Of a stretch of 64,000 nucleotides of DNA, positions 26,459-33,738 are shown in pieces (within the stretch, counting starts at the first letter, position 1; the number at the start of each line of letters is the position of its first letter). The DNA lies in contig NC_014166.1 in assembly GCF_000092245.1 (NCBI RefSeq), forward strand, positions 1,860,001-1,924,000, in the 5' to 3' direction. A program made the translations under genes and the position numbers. This DNA is from Arcobacter nitrofigilis DSM 7299. GTDB taxonomy: Bacteria; Campylobacterota; Campylobacteria; Campylobacterales; Arcobacteraceae. Under the pieces are notes generated by a model that was not told the origin of the DNA, did no database searches, and worked only from the letters and a program-made list of their open reading frames with translations.

Positions 26459-27481
26459 TTATAATTTATTTTTAAAAAACTCTTTGAAAAGTTCTATTAC
26501 ATAATCAATATCTTCACTTGTAACATCTCTATGAGTTACAACTCTTAACTCATCATAAGTTCCTGATATATTTATACCTTTATTTTTTAAATAATTTATT
26601 AATAAATCTACATTAGTATCTTTTAATTCAATAAATACCATATTTGTATCATTTGATAAGATTTTTATTTGATTAATCTTTTCTAATTCTAAAGCTAATT
26701 TTTTTGCATTTTGATGATCGATTTGTAAATCTTTTATATTATTATCTAAAGCATAAGAACATGCAGCTGCTAAATAACCAGATTGTCTAAGTCCACCTCC
26801 TAGCATCTTTCTATATCTTCTAGCTTTATTTATAAACTCTTTACTTCCAACTAATACAGAACCGACAGGAGCACCTAAACCTTTTGAGATACATATTGAC
26901 ATAGAATCAAAACAAGCACTTATATCTTTAATATCTATATCTAAATCAATAACTGCATTAAAAACTCTTGCTCCATCAAGATGTAATAAAAGATTTTTAT
27001 CATGTGTAAATTTTCTTGCTTCTTGTAAATATGAAAGTGGCAAAACTTTTCCATCATGGGTATTTTCCAAACATAAAAGTTTAGTCATAGCAAAGTGAAA
27101 ATCATCAGGTTTTATTTTTTTATTTACCTTATTTAAATCCAAAGTTCCATCTATTTCAAACTCTATTGGTTGAGCAACTATTCCACCAAGAACAGAGGAA
27201 CCTCCTCCTTCATACTTAAAGATATGGGAATCTTGTCCACAAATATACTCTTCACCCCTTTGACAATGGGAAAGCATTGCTAATAAATTTGCTTGTGTAC
27301 CACTTGTAGCAAATAAGGCTGACTCTTTATTTGTAAGTCTTGCTACTTTTTCTTCAAGTGCATTTACACTTGGGTCTTCACCATATACATCATCTCCAAC
27401 TTGTGCATTAAACATATAATCTTTCATCTGCTTTGAGGGCATTGTAAAGGTATCACTTCTAAGTTCTATTATTTTATTCAT
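26459..27481 (-). CDS. ltaE: low-specificity L-threonine aldolase
   Basis: This PLP enzyme cleaves L-threonine or allo-threonine to glycine and acetaldehyde. The 340 residues show IELRSDTFTMPS, GEDPSVNALEEK, ATSGTQANLLA, HLDGARVFNA (PLP-binding Asp and Arg) and SICISKGLGAPVGS with the Schiff-base Lys near 200. The ATG at 27481 has AAAAAGGC upstream; an in-frame upstream start at 27502 would overlap the hydrolase gene. It is the middle gene of a three-gene unit with rraA. Confidence 0.92.
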   Translation of the reverse strand: MNKIIELRSDTFTMPSKQMKDYMFNAQVGDDVYGEDPSVNALEEKVARLTNKESALFATSGTQANLLAMLSHCQRGEEYICGQDSHIFKYEGGGSSVLGGIVAQPIEFEIDGTLDLNKVNKKIKPDDFHFAMTKLLCLENTHDGKVLPLSYLQEARKFTHDKNLLLHLDGARVFNAVIDLDIDIKDISACFDSMSICISKGLGAPVGSVLVGSKEFINKARRYRKMLGGGLRQSGYLAAACSYALDNNIKDLQIDHQNAKKLALELEKINQIKILSNDTNMVFIELKDTNVDLLINYLKNKGINISGTYDELRVVTHRDVTSEDIDYVIELFKEFFKNKL

Positions 27482-27492
27482 TTTGTGCCTTT

Positions 27493-28185
27493 TTAAAACC
27501 ACTGTATAATTTTCTCTTTTACCTCTTTTGTTCTTTCAAGTGGTAACATATGTGTTTGAGCTTCTATTTGTGTAACTTCAATATTTTTTGCTTTTAAAGA
27601 GAAGTTTTCCATAAATTTTGAACTAACAAGTCTATCTTCATTGGCATATAAAAAAGCTAAATTCAAATCACTATTTATAAGTTTTTCACTTAAATCTTCT
27701 CTTATTATTGTGGCCTTAAATTGAGAATAAAAAGCTTCTTCTCCTACATCTATATACATTTGAAGTATTAAATTTATTAGTTCTTCATCCCCTTGATTTT
27801 TTGGTTCCACTAAACTTAAAACCTTTTTTCTACTAAGACCTTTAAAGCCAAACTTTTTAGTTAGTTCAATAGTCTCTCTTCTTCTTTGGCACTCTATTTC
27901 ATTTAAGTTTGCAGGACTACAAGCAACTGCTAAAATTTTATTTATTCTATTTGGATACTTTAATCCAAAATAACATGAAATATAACCCCCAAGGGAAAAT
28001 CCCAAAAGATTTATTTTTTCATCTTTTATTTTATCATTTAGCACTTCTACTATTTCATCAAAACTATCTTTTTTTGGAATTTCAAGATGAATAAATTCAT
28101 AGGTATCATCAAAAAGAGGAATTAACCTACTCCATAGTTTTTCATCATTCATAAAGCCTGGTATCAAATATATTTTTCTTTTCAT
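27493..28185 (-). CDS. alpha/beta hydrolase
   Basis: The 230-residue protein has the alpha/beta hydrolase fold with IPGF near residue 8 (oxyanion hole), the nucleophile elbow GFSLGG (Ser64), an Asp in ANEDRLV near 180 and the catalytic His in AQTHMLPLE near 210. The size and pattern fit small esterases such as the BioH/MenH-like group. I chose the ATG at 28185; a GTG at 28194 is also in frame. It heads the operon with ltaE and rraA. The substrate is unknown. Confidence 0.82.
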   Translation of the reverse strand: MKRKIYLIPGFMNDEKLWSRLIPLFDDTYEFIHLEIPKKDSFDEIVEVLNDKIKDEKINLLGFSLGGYISCYFGLKYPNRINKILAVACSPANLNEIECQRRRETIELTKKFGFKGLSRKKVLSLVEPKNQGDEELINLILQMYIDVGEEAFYSQFKATIIREDLSEKLINSDLNLAFLYANEDRLVSSKFMENFSLKAKNIEVTQIEAQTHMLPLERTKEVKEKIIQWF

Positions 28186-28285
28186 AATATTCACTTATAT
28201 TTTTTAGCCTATTCTATCTAATAAAAGTTTTACATACTTTTAGCTATTCTAATGCCCTTTATAAAATGAACAAATAGGCAATTAA

Positions 28286-28696
28286 ATGAAAGTAGTAACA
28301 GGCGTTGTAGGAAACGATATACACGTTGTAGCAAATAGATTAATTGATCTCTCACTACAAGCAAGGGGATTTGAGGTATTTAACCTTGGGGTTAATACTT
28401 ATTTAGAAGAATTCTTTGATGCTGTAGTTGAAACCAATGCAGATGTACTTTTAATCTCTTCTTTAAATGGTGAAGCAGAAGGTTGGTGTAGAGAAGTAAA
28501 GATACTAAAATCAAAATATAAAAACTTAGATAATGTAGTTTTTATGATTGGTGGAAACTTAGTAGTTGGAACAGGTGATGCTTCAATTATCGTACCAAAA
28601 TTCAAAAAATTTGGTTTTGATTTAGTATTTCATCAAGTGGATTTAAATACAGGACTTGATGAATTAGAAAAATATTTAAAAACGAGAGAATCATGA
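28286..28696 (+). CDS. glutamate mutase-like sigma subunit, cobalamin-binding (GlmS/MutS)
   Basis: The 136-residue protein is a stand-alone B12-binding Rossmann domain like the small subunit of glutamate mutase. It begins VVTGVVGNDIHVVANRL: Asp11 and His13 of the DxHxxG motif are present, the His being the lower cobalt ligand, but the motif Gly is Ala16. ISSLNGEAEGW and FMIGGNLVVG match the other cobalamin-contacting loops. It overlaps the E subunit gene by 4 nt. The family is clear; that the substrate is glutamate is inferred. Confidence 0.85.
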   Translation: MKVVTGVVGNDIHVVANRLIDLSLQARGFEVFNLGVNTYLEEFFDAVVETNADVLLISSLNGEAEGWCREVKILKSKYKNLDNVVFMIGGNLVVGTGDASIIVPKFKKFGFDLVFHQVDLNTGLDELEKYLKTRES

Positions 28697-30057
28697 GTTT
28701 ATTACAAGAAGAACGAGAGATAATTTTAAGTAATGAATATGTAGAACATTTTGACTTTGCTGAGGTTGAAGAATTTATAAAAAATGCTTCAAAAGATCTA
28801 TTTATTTCACATAACTTTAGAACAAAAAACAAAATGCTAGTACAACCACGTGGTGGTTTTCCTACATATAACAAAATGTATGCACTTTATGAATTCTTTG
28901 TAAATGCAAATGTAGATGTATTGCCTTGTACTATTGATTCTAATACTAGATTAAATGACTATGCAACATCTAAAAAAATGTTAAGACTTTCAGAAGAGAG
29001 TGAAGTTGATATGTTAAATGGTTATCCCTTAGTTAACCATGGATATAGAACTACTAGAAAGATGATTACTCATTTTAACAAGCCTGTATCACTTAGACAT
29101 GGAACCCCAGATGCTAGACTACTAATTGAAACAGCTATTGCTTCAGGTATTTTTGAGATAGAGGGTGGACCAATCACTTATCTTTTACCCTACTCTAAAA
29201 ACTTTCCATTAGATAAAGCCTTTTTATATTGGAAATATGTTGAAAGAGTTTGTGCTAAATATTCAACACTGAATGAACCAATAAATAGAGAATCATTTGG
29301 ACCCCTAACTGCAACCTTAGTTCCTCCATGTATTACTATTGTAATTCAACTACTTGAGATGCTTTTATCTCTTGAAGAGGGAGTTAAATCATTTTCTGTA
29401 TCTTTTTCTCAAAGTGGAAGTGTAAACCAAGATATTGTAACTGGTGCAGTTATAAGAAAACTTGCAAAACATTATGCCAATGAGATTGGCTGTGGAGATG
29501 CTGAGATTCATTTAGTATATCACCAATGGATGGGTGCTTTTCCTATGGATCAAAACTTCTCATCTCAACTTATCTCTTTGTCAACTGCAATTGCAGCTAT
29601 GGTTGGTGCGGATAAGATTATTACAAAAACAAAACAAGAGGCTTCTGGAATTCCTACAAAAGAAGCGAATGCAGAAACAGTTGCAAATACCCAATATCTT
29701 CTTAGAATTTTAAATGGTCTTCCAAATGTAGTAGATGTAGAAGAAGAAGAAAATCTAACTCTAGAAGTTAAAGCTATCATGGAAGCTATATTCAATGACA
29801 GTGCTGATACTTTATGGAGAAAAGCCTTTAATAGTATTAAAAATGGAATAATAGATGTACCTTTTTCTCCACACATTATAAACCACAATGAAATGATTAC
29901 TATACGAGATGTAAACAAAAATATTAGAATAATGAAAAGAGGAAATGTTCCAATTCCAGACAAGTGTTTTGAATATGAAAAATCAAAATGTGATTTAAAA
30001 AAAGATACTACATCAATAGTAAATGATATTATCCATGATATAGGAATTATGCAATGA
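28693..30057 (+). CDS. glutamate mutase-like epsilon subunit (GlmE/MutE)
   Basis: The 454-residue catalytic TIM-barrel subunit would interconvert L-glutamate and 3-methylaspartate by a radical mechanism with adenosylcobalamin. Conserved Arg-bearing segments are visible: VQPRGGFPTYNK (near 50), VSLRHGTPDARLL (near 135) and RESFGPLTATLVPP, plus SFSQSGSVNQDI and VYHQWMGAFPMDQ. It is slightly shorter than clostridial GlmE (about 480). Stop and start overlap by 4 nt with both neighbours. The gene order S-E-L differs from the S-L-E order common in clostridia. Confidence 0.87.
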   Translation: MSLLQEEREIILSNEYVEHFDFAEVEEFIKNASKDLFISHNFRTKNKMLVQPRGGFPTYNKMYALYEFFVNANVDVLPCTIDSNTRLNDYATSKKMLRLSEESEVDMLNGYPLVNHGYRTTRKMITHFNKPVSLRHGTPDARLLIETAIASGIFEIEGGPITYLLPYSKNFPLDKAFLYWKYVERVCAKYSTLNEPINRESFGPLTATLVPPCITIVIQLLEMLLSLEEGVKSFSVSFSQSGSVNQDIVTGAVIRKLAKHYANEIGCGDAEIHLVYHQWMGAFPMDQNFSSQLISLSTAIAAMVGADKIITKTKQEASGIPTKEANAETVANTQYLLRILNGLPNVVDVEEEENLTLEVKAIMEAIFNDSADTLWRKAFNSIKNGIIDVPFSPHIINHNEMITIRDVNKNIRIMKRGNVPIPDKCFEYEKSKCDLKKDTTSIVNDIIHDIGIMQ

Positions 30058-31244
30058 GCCAATTAAATAACAAACTACTAATAGATGTAGGAAGTACATA
30101 TTTTAAAGTTAGTTCATCAAAGGGTGTTGAACAACACTTTAGAGACTTCAATAAAGATATATACGATGACTTAACATATAAGTGTGGAGATACAATTAAA
30201 ACATATGAAAAAGAGAATGTTTATATTTGTTCATCTGCAAATGGGGGATTAAGCACTCTTATCATTGGTGTTACAAACTCTTTTTCACTTAAATATGCAA
30301 CAAATATTGCCTTTAATTCTGGAATAAACATTATTGATACTGTTTTATACCAAGATATAGAAACATCTTCAATTCCAAGTGATTTGATAGATGTTGTTAT
30401 TGTTGTAGGTGGAATAGATTCTGTTTCAAATATTTTTGGGAAAGAGTTATTTAGCTATTTAGAGAAAATTACTTACTCAAATATTGTATATGTAGGAAGT
30501 AGTAAGGATAGTGAAACTCTACAAAAAAATATAGAAAACCTAGTTATTTTGCCAAATGTAATTGATGATAAACTGCATATTGTAGAAGAGCACTTAAAAG
30601 AGTATTTAACAAACCTTTATCAAGCAGATATTATGGGTAAAGAGGATATCAAAAATCTTTATGAAATAACATCAAATCAAATATACTCTACTCCATATAT
30701 AGTAAATAAAACTTTGCCATTTATTACAACAAAATTCTCAGTTGTTGATCCTTATATTCTTATAGATATTGGAGGAGCAACTACTGATATTCATTACTCT
30801 AAAGACTTAGTTGATGATAATTTAGTTACTACAAATGAGTATGATAGACTTGTATTTAAAAAACTTGGAGTTTTTAAATCAAAAGAATCTTTGATATTTA
30901 GTGCAAAAAACAATGAGTTTGTATATGAGCTATTATCACACTTAAAAGTTACAGAAAATATTTTTGAAGAACAAAGTGAAAAGGCTTTAAGAATATTAAT
31001 GCAACTTGCGATATTCTTAGTTTTATGTAAAGTATCACATTATAGAAAAGCCTATGTAAACTTAAAACTATTATCATTAAATAGTTTAGTTTTAACAGGT
31101 GGTATAACAAAAGTTTTATCACAAGAAGAGATTGAAGATATCATCTCATTTTTTTATAAAAAAATTCTAAATTCAAACCATAACCCAAGTGTTGTAATGG
31201 ATTCAAATTACGACATTTGGACTCTTGGTTTAACTCAAAAATAA
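30054..31244 (+). CDS. MutL/GlmL-like mutase reactivating factor
   Basis: The 396-residue protein has an actin-like ATPase fold: LLIDVGSTYFKVS at residues 8-20 (phosphate 1), VIVVGGIDSVSN, and YILIDIGGATTDIHYS near 235 (second Asp-Gly motif), then LVLTGGITKVL near the C-terminus. MutL/GlmL proteins are thought to reactivate glutamate mutase by exchanging damaged cobalamin. It is shorter than typical GlmL (about 460). It overlaps the E subunit by 4 nt, which fits a chaperone for that enzyme. Confidence 0.82.
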   Translation: MSQLNNKLLIDVGSTYFKVSSSKGVEQHFRDFNKDIYDDLTYKCGDTIKTYEKENVYICSSANGGLSTLIIGVTNSFSLKYATNIAFNSGINIIDTVLYQDIETSSIPSDLIDVVIVVGGIDSVSNIFGKELFSYLEKITYSNIVYVGSSKDSETLQKNIENLVILPNVIDDKLHIVEEHLKEYLTNLYQADIMGKEDIKNLYEITSNQIYSTPYIVNKTLPFITTKFSVVDPYILIDIGGATTDIHYSKDLVDDNLVTTNEYDRLVFKKLGVFKSKESLIFSAKNNEFVYELLSHLKVTENIFEEQSEKALRILMQLAIFLVLCKVSHYRKAYVNLKLLSLNSLVLTGGITKVLSQEEIEDIISFFYKKILNSNHNPSVVMDSNYDIWTLGLTQK

Positions 31245-31254
31245 AGGATAAAAG

Positions 31255-32832
31255 ATGTCTATAAATTGTATTAGAAGATTAATTGAAGATGCAGCAATCT
31301 CACATCCACAAAAAAATGCTTTAATCCTAAATGAAAAAAGTTTAACATATAAAGAGTTATTAACAAAAGTAAATCAAGTAGCTTTTTATCTAAATGAGTT
31401 AGATTTGCCAAAAGGTAGTAGAGTTGGTATTTACTCAAATAAATGTATGGAACAAGTTATTGCTATACTTGCTATTTTATCAACTGATTATGTTCTTGTA
31501 CCTCTAACAAAACTACTTAAACCAGATCAAGTTAAATATATAATAAAAGATTGTGACATAAAATGTATCATAACAGATAAGATAAAAGAAAATAGCATTG
31601 AAGATATTGATTTTAATGGACATCTTATTTCATATATTACAGTACACAAAGATGTTCCTTCTTTTGAAGAAATTTTCAAATATTACAACAAACCATATAT
31701 CTGTGAAATAAATGGACATAGTAATGCTGTAATTACCTACTCTTTTGGTATAACTGGAACTCCAAAAGGAATTGTTATATCTCATAGAAACCTAATAGAT
31801 AGTGCAAGGGTTGTCTCACAATACTTAAGTTTAAAAGAAGATGACATAATATCTGGAATTTTACTATTTAATTTAGATTATGGATTGAACCAAATTTTTT
31901 GTTCTTTATATAAAAGAGCAACTTTAGCTTTACATAGATTTATTCTAGCAAGTGATTTTTTCAATCACTTGATAAACGACAATGTAACAGTTATTCCACT
32001 TATGCCAATTAGTATTACTCAAATGTTTGATGAAGATTTACATAGACTTCCTAGTGTGGAGTTATTAAGTAATATAAGAATTATCACCTCTTCAGGTGGT
32101 AACTTAACACCTAAAATGTTAAATGATGTACAAAAATATTTTACAAATGCAAAAATATTTTCAATGCATGGTTTAACGGAAGCATTTAGATCAACATATT
32201 TAGAACCAAGTCAAATAAATATAAGACCTAACTCTATAGGAAAAGCTATTCCAGATGTTGAATTATATGTTATTGATGAAAATGGAAATGAGTGTGAACC
32301 AAGAGTCGTAGGTGAACTAATTCACAGAGGTGGATATATCTACAAAGGTTTTTGGAATGCTCCTATTGAAACAAAAGAGAGATTTAAATCAGTCAATATA
32401 CTTAAAAATGTAATTAATCTTGAGGGACAATTAAGGGATGAAGTTGTTGTAAAAACTGGAGATTTTGTTTATAAAGATGAAGAGGGATATTTATACTTTG
32501 TATCAAGACAAGATGATATGATTAAAACAAGAGGATTTAGAGTAAGTCCTTATGAAATTGAATCTGTTGCAATAAATAATATACCACAAATAGAACAATG
32601 TGCAGTATTTTCAATAGAAAATGCAGAGATTGAAGAAGAGATTGTTTTTGTATATAGTGCAAAAAGTGAACTATCTTCTAAAGAGATAACTTTTGAATTA
32701 AAAAAACATCTAGCATCATATATGATTCCTTTAAGAATTATTTATAAAAAATCACTACCTTTAATTCCTAGTGATAAAAATAAAGTTAACAAAAACCAAC
32801 TTAGAGCTGAATTACTTGATTCTTTAAAATAG
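31255..32832 (+). CDS. AMP-forming adenylation enzyme / acyl-CoA ligase
   Basis: The 525-residue protein belongs to the ANL superfamily, which activates carboxylates as acyl-AMP for transfer to CoA or a carrier thiol. Seen: P-loop YSFGITGTPKGIVISH (near 160; degenerate against YTSGTTG), SMHGLTEAFR (A5), VVKTGDFVYKDEEGYLYF and RQDDMIKTRGFRVSPYEIE (A7-A8) and a C-terminal NKVNKNQL with the A10 Lys. It has no attached carrier or condensation domain. It sits 10 bp after the mutase reactivase with RBS AAAGGA, so it is probably functionally linked to the mutase. The substrate is unknown. Confidence 0.88.
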   Translation: MSINCIRRLIEDAAISHPQKNALILNEKSLTYKELLTKVNQVAFYLNELDLPKGSRVGIYSNKCMEQVIAILAILSTDYVLVPLTKLLKPDQVKYIIKDCDIKCIITDKIKENSIEDIDFNGHLISYITVHKDVPSFEEIFKYYNKPYICEINGHSNAVITYSFGITGTPKGIVISHRNLIDSARVVSQYLSLKEDDIISGILLFNLDYGLNQIFCSLYKRATLALHRFILASDFFNHLINDNVTVIPLMPISITQMFDEDLHRLPSVELLSNIRIITSSGGNLTPKMLNDVQKYFTNAKIFSMHGLTEAFRSTYLEPSQINIRPNSIGKAIPDVELYVIDENGNECEPRVVGELIHRGGYIYKGFWNAPIETKERFKSVNILKNVINLEGQLRDEVVVKTGDFVYKDEEGYLYFVSRQDDMIKTRGFRVSPYEIESVAINNIPQIEQCAVFSIENAEIEEEIVFVYSAKSELSSKEITFELKKHLASYMIPLRIIYKKSLPLIPSDKNKVNKNQLRAELLDSLK

Positions 32833-32835
32833 ATT

Positions 32836-32876
32836 TTATCTAATACTTAAGATAAAGTATTAGATAAATAATTTTT
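32836..32876 (+). terminator. terminator of the mutase-ligase operon
   Basis: TTATCTAATACTT (32836-32848) and AAGTATTAGATAA (32855-32867) form a perfect 13-bp stem with loop AAGATA, followed by ATAATTTTT. It marks the end of the four-gene operon. Confidence 0.75.
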
Positions 32877-32892
32877 GAAAATTTTAAAAATT

Positions 32893-32906
32893 TTGACTAA
32901 AATCAA
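32893..32906. promoter_or_regulatory. candidate Crp/Fnr-family site upstream of cytochrome c
   Basis: TTGAC-TAAA-ATCAA fits the TTGAN-N4-NTCAA half-site arrangement and lies 60 bp upstream of the first tandem cytochrome c gene, a position suited to activation under oxygen limitation or nitrogen-oxide exposure. Confidence 0.5.
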
Positions 32907-32965
32907 TTAAATTTACACTTTTTTATCTTATAATACATAAATTAAAAAATCAAAAGGATAAAATA

Positions 32966-33241
32966 ATGAAAAAAATTCTACTTTTAACTTCAATCTTAGC
33001 ATGTGTAGCCTTTGCTAATCCATTTGCAAAATGTGTAGGTTGTCATGGGGCAAATGGAGAAAAAGTTGCCTTAGGAAAATCAAAAATAATTAAAGATATG
33101 ACTAAAGCTGAAATAGTTACAGCTTTAAAAGGTTATAAAGACGGAACTTATGGTGGACCAATGAAAGGCTTAATGAAAGGTCAAGTTACTTCTTTAAGTG
33201 ATGCTGACATTCAAGCAATCGCAGACAAAATCGGAAAATAA
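32966..33241 (+). CDS. small periplasmic monoheme cytochrome c (class I), copy 1
   Basis: The 91-residue protein has a Sec signal peptide (cleavage after AFA, near residue 17), the haem site CVGCHG (near 23-28) and a Met-containing stretch GGPMKGLMKGQV that supplies the distal ligand. It resembles c553-type cytochromes that shuttle electrons to cbb3 oxidase or periplasmic reductases. It is 147 bp upstream of a close paralogue on the same strand. RBS AAAGGA precedes the ATG. An Fnr-like site lies upstream. Confidence 0.9.
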   Translation: MKKILLLTSILACVAFANPFAKCVGCHGANGEKVALGKSKIIKDMTKAEIVTALKGYKDGTYGGPMKGLMKGQVTSLSDADIQAIADKIGK

Positions 33242-33245
33242 TCAA

Positions 33246-33269
33246 AGTAAGAAGAGCTCTCTTCTTACT
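33246..33269 (+). terminator. 11-bp hairpin after cytochrome c copy 1
   Basis: AGTAAGAAGAG (33246-33256) pairs perfectly with CTCTTCTTACT (33259-33269). No T-run follows, so it may stabilise the mRNA end or terminate weakly before the second cytochrome gene. Confidence 0.5.
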
Positions 33270-33388
33270 AAAATAATGTTACTCTTCTCCTCAATTTAAT
33301 TTTTCTTAACGAATTATTAACAAACTAATCAACTTAAAAGTTAAAGTACTATAATATTTTAATTGTAAATTAATAATAAGGGATAACA

Positions 33389-33664
33389 ATGAAAAAAATA
33401 ATACTTCTTAGTACAATTTTAGCATGTGCACTATTTGCTGATCCATATGCAAAATGTGTGGCTTGTCATGGGGCAAATGGAGAAAAAGCTGCAATGGGAA
33501 AATCTAAAATTATAAAAGATATGACAAAAGCTGAATTTATTGCGGCACTAAAAGGTTATAAAGATGGAACTTATGGGGGAGCTTTAAAAGGTTTAATGGC
33601 TGGACAAGTTACTTCTTTAAGTGATGCTGATATGGAAGCACTTGCAAATCAAATTGTTAAATAA
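33389..33664 (+). CDS. small periplasmic monoheme cytochrome c (class I), copy 2
   Basis: This 91-residue paralogue of the gene just upstream has the same length, signal peptide (ending LFA), haem site CVACHG and distal Met region (GGALKGLMAGQV). The first stretch after the haem (ANGEKAAMGKSKIIKDM) is nearly the same as in copy 1, pointing to tandem duplication. Each copy has its own leader, so separate regulation is likely; no Fnr-like box is seen before this one. Confidence 0.9.
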   Translation: MKKIILLSTILACALFADPYAKCVACHGANGEKAAMGKSKIIKDMTKAEFIAALKGYKDGTYGGALKGLMAGQVTSLSDADMEALANQIVK

Positions 33665-33738
33665 TTTTAACTAAATTGATGCTTTTAAAGGTTTTTTTTG
33701 TAATATAATAACAAAGAAAGTTTTTAAAGGCATTGGTT

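Noticed and set aside
28195-28285. Possible B12 riboswitch upstream of the mutase operon
   Set aside because: The 91-bp gap to the divergent gene is too short and contains no B12-box-like GCCACTG or paired stem set.
29565-30062. 165-codon minus-strand ORF
   Set aside because: It is antisense to the mutase E subunit, which is conserved in the other frame.
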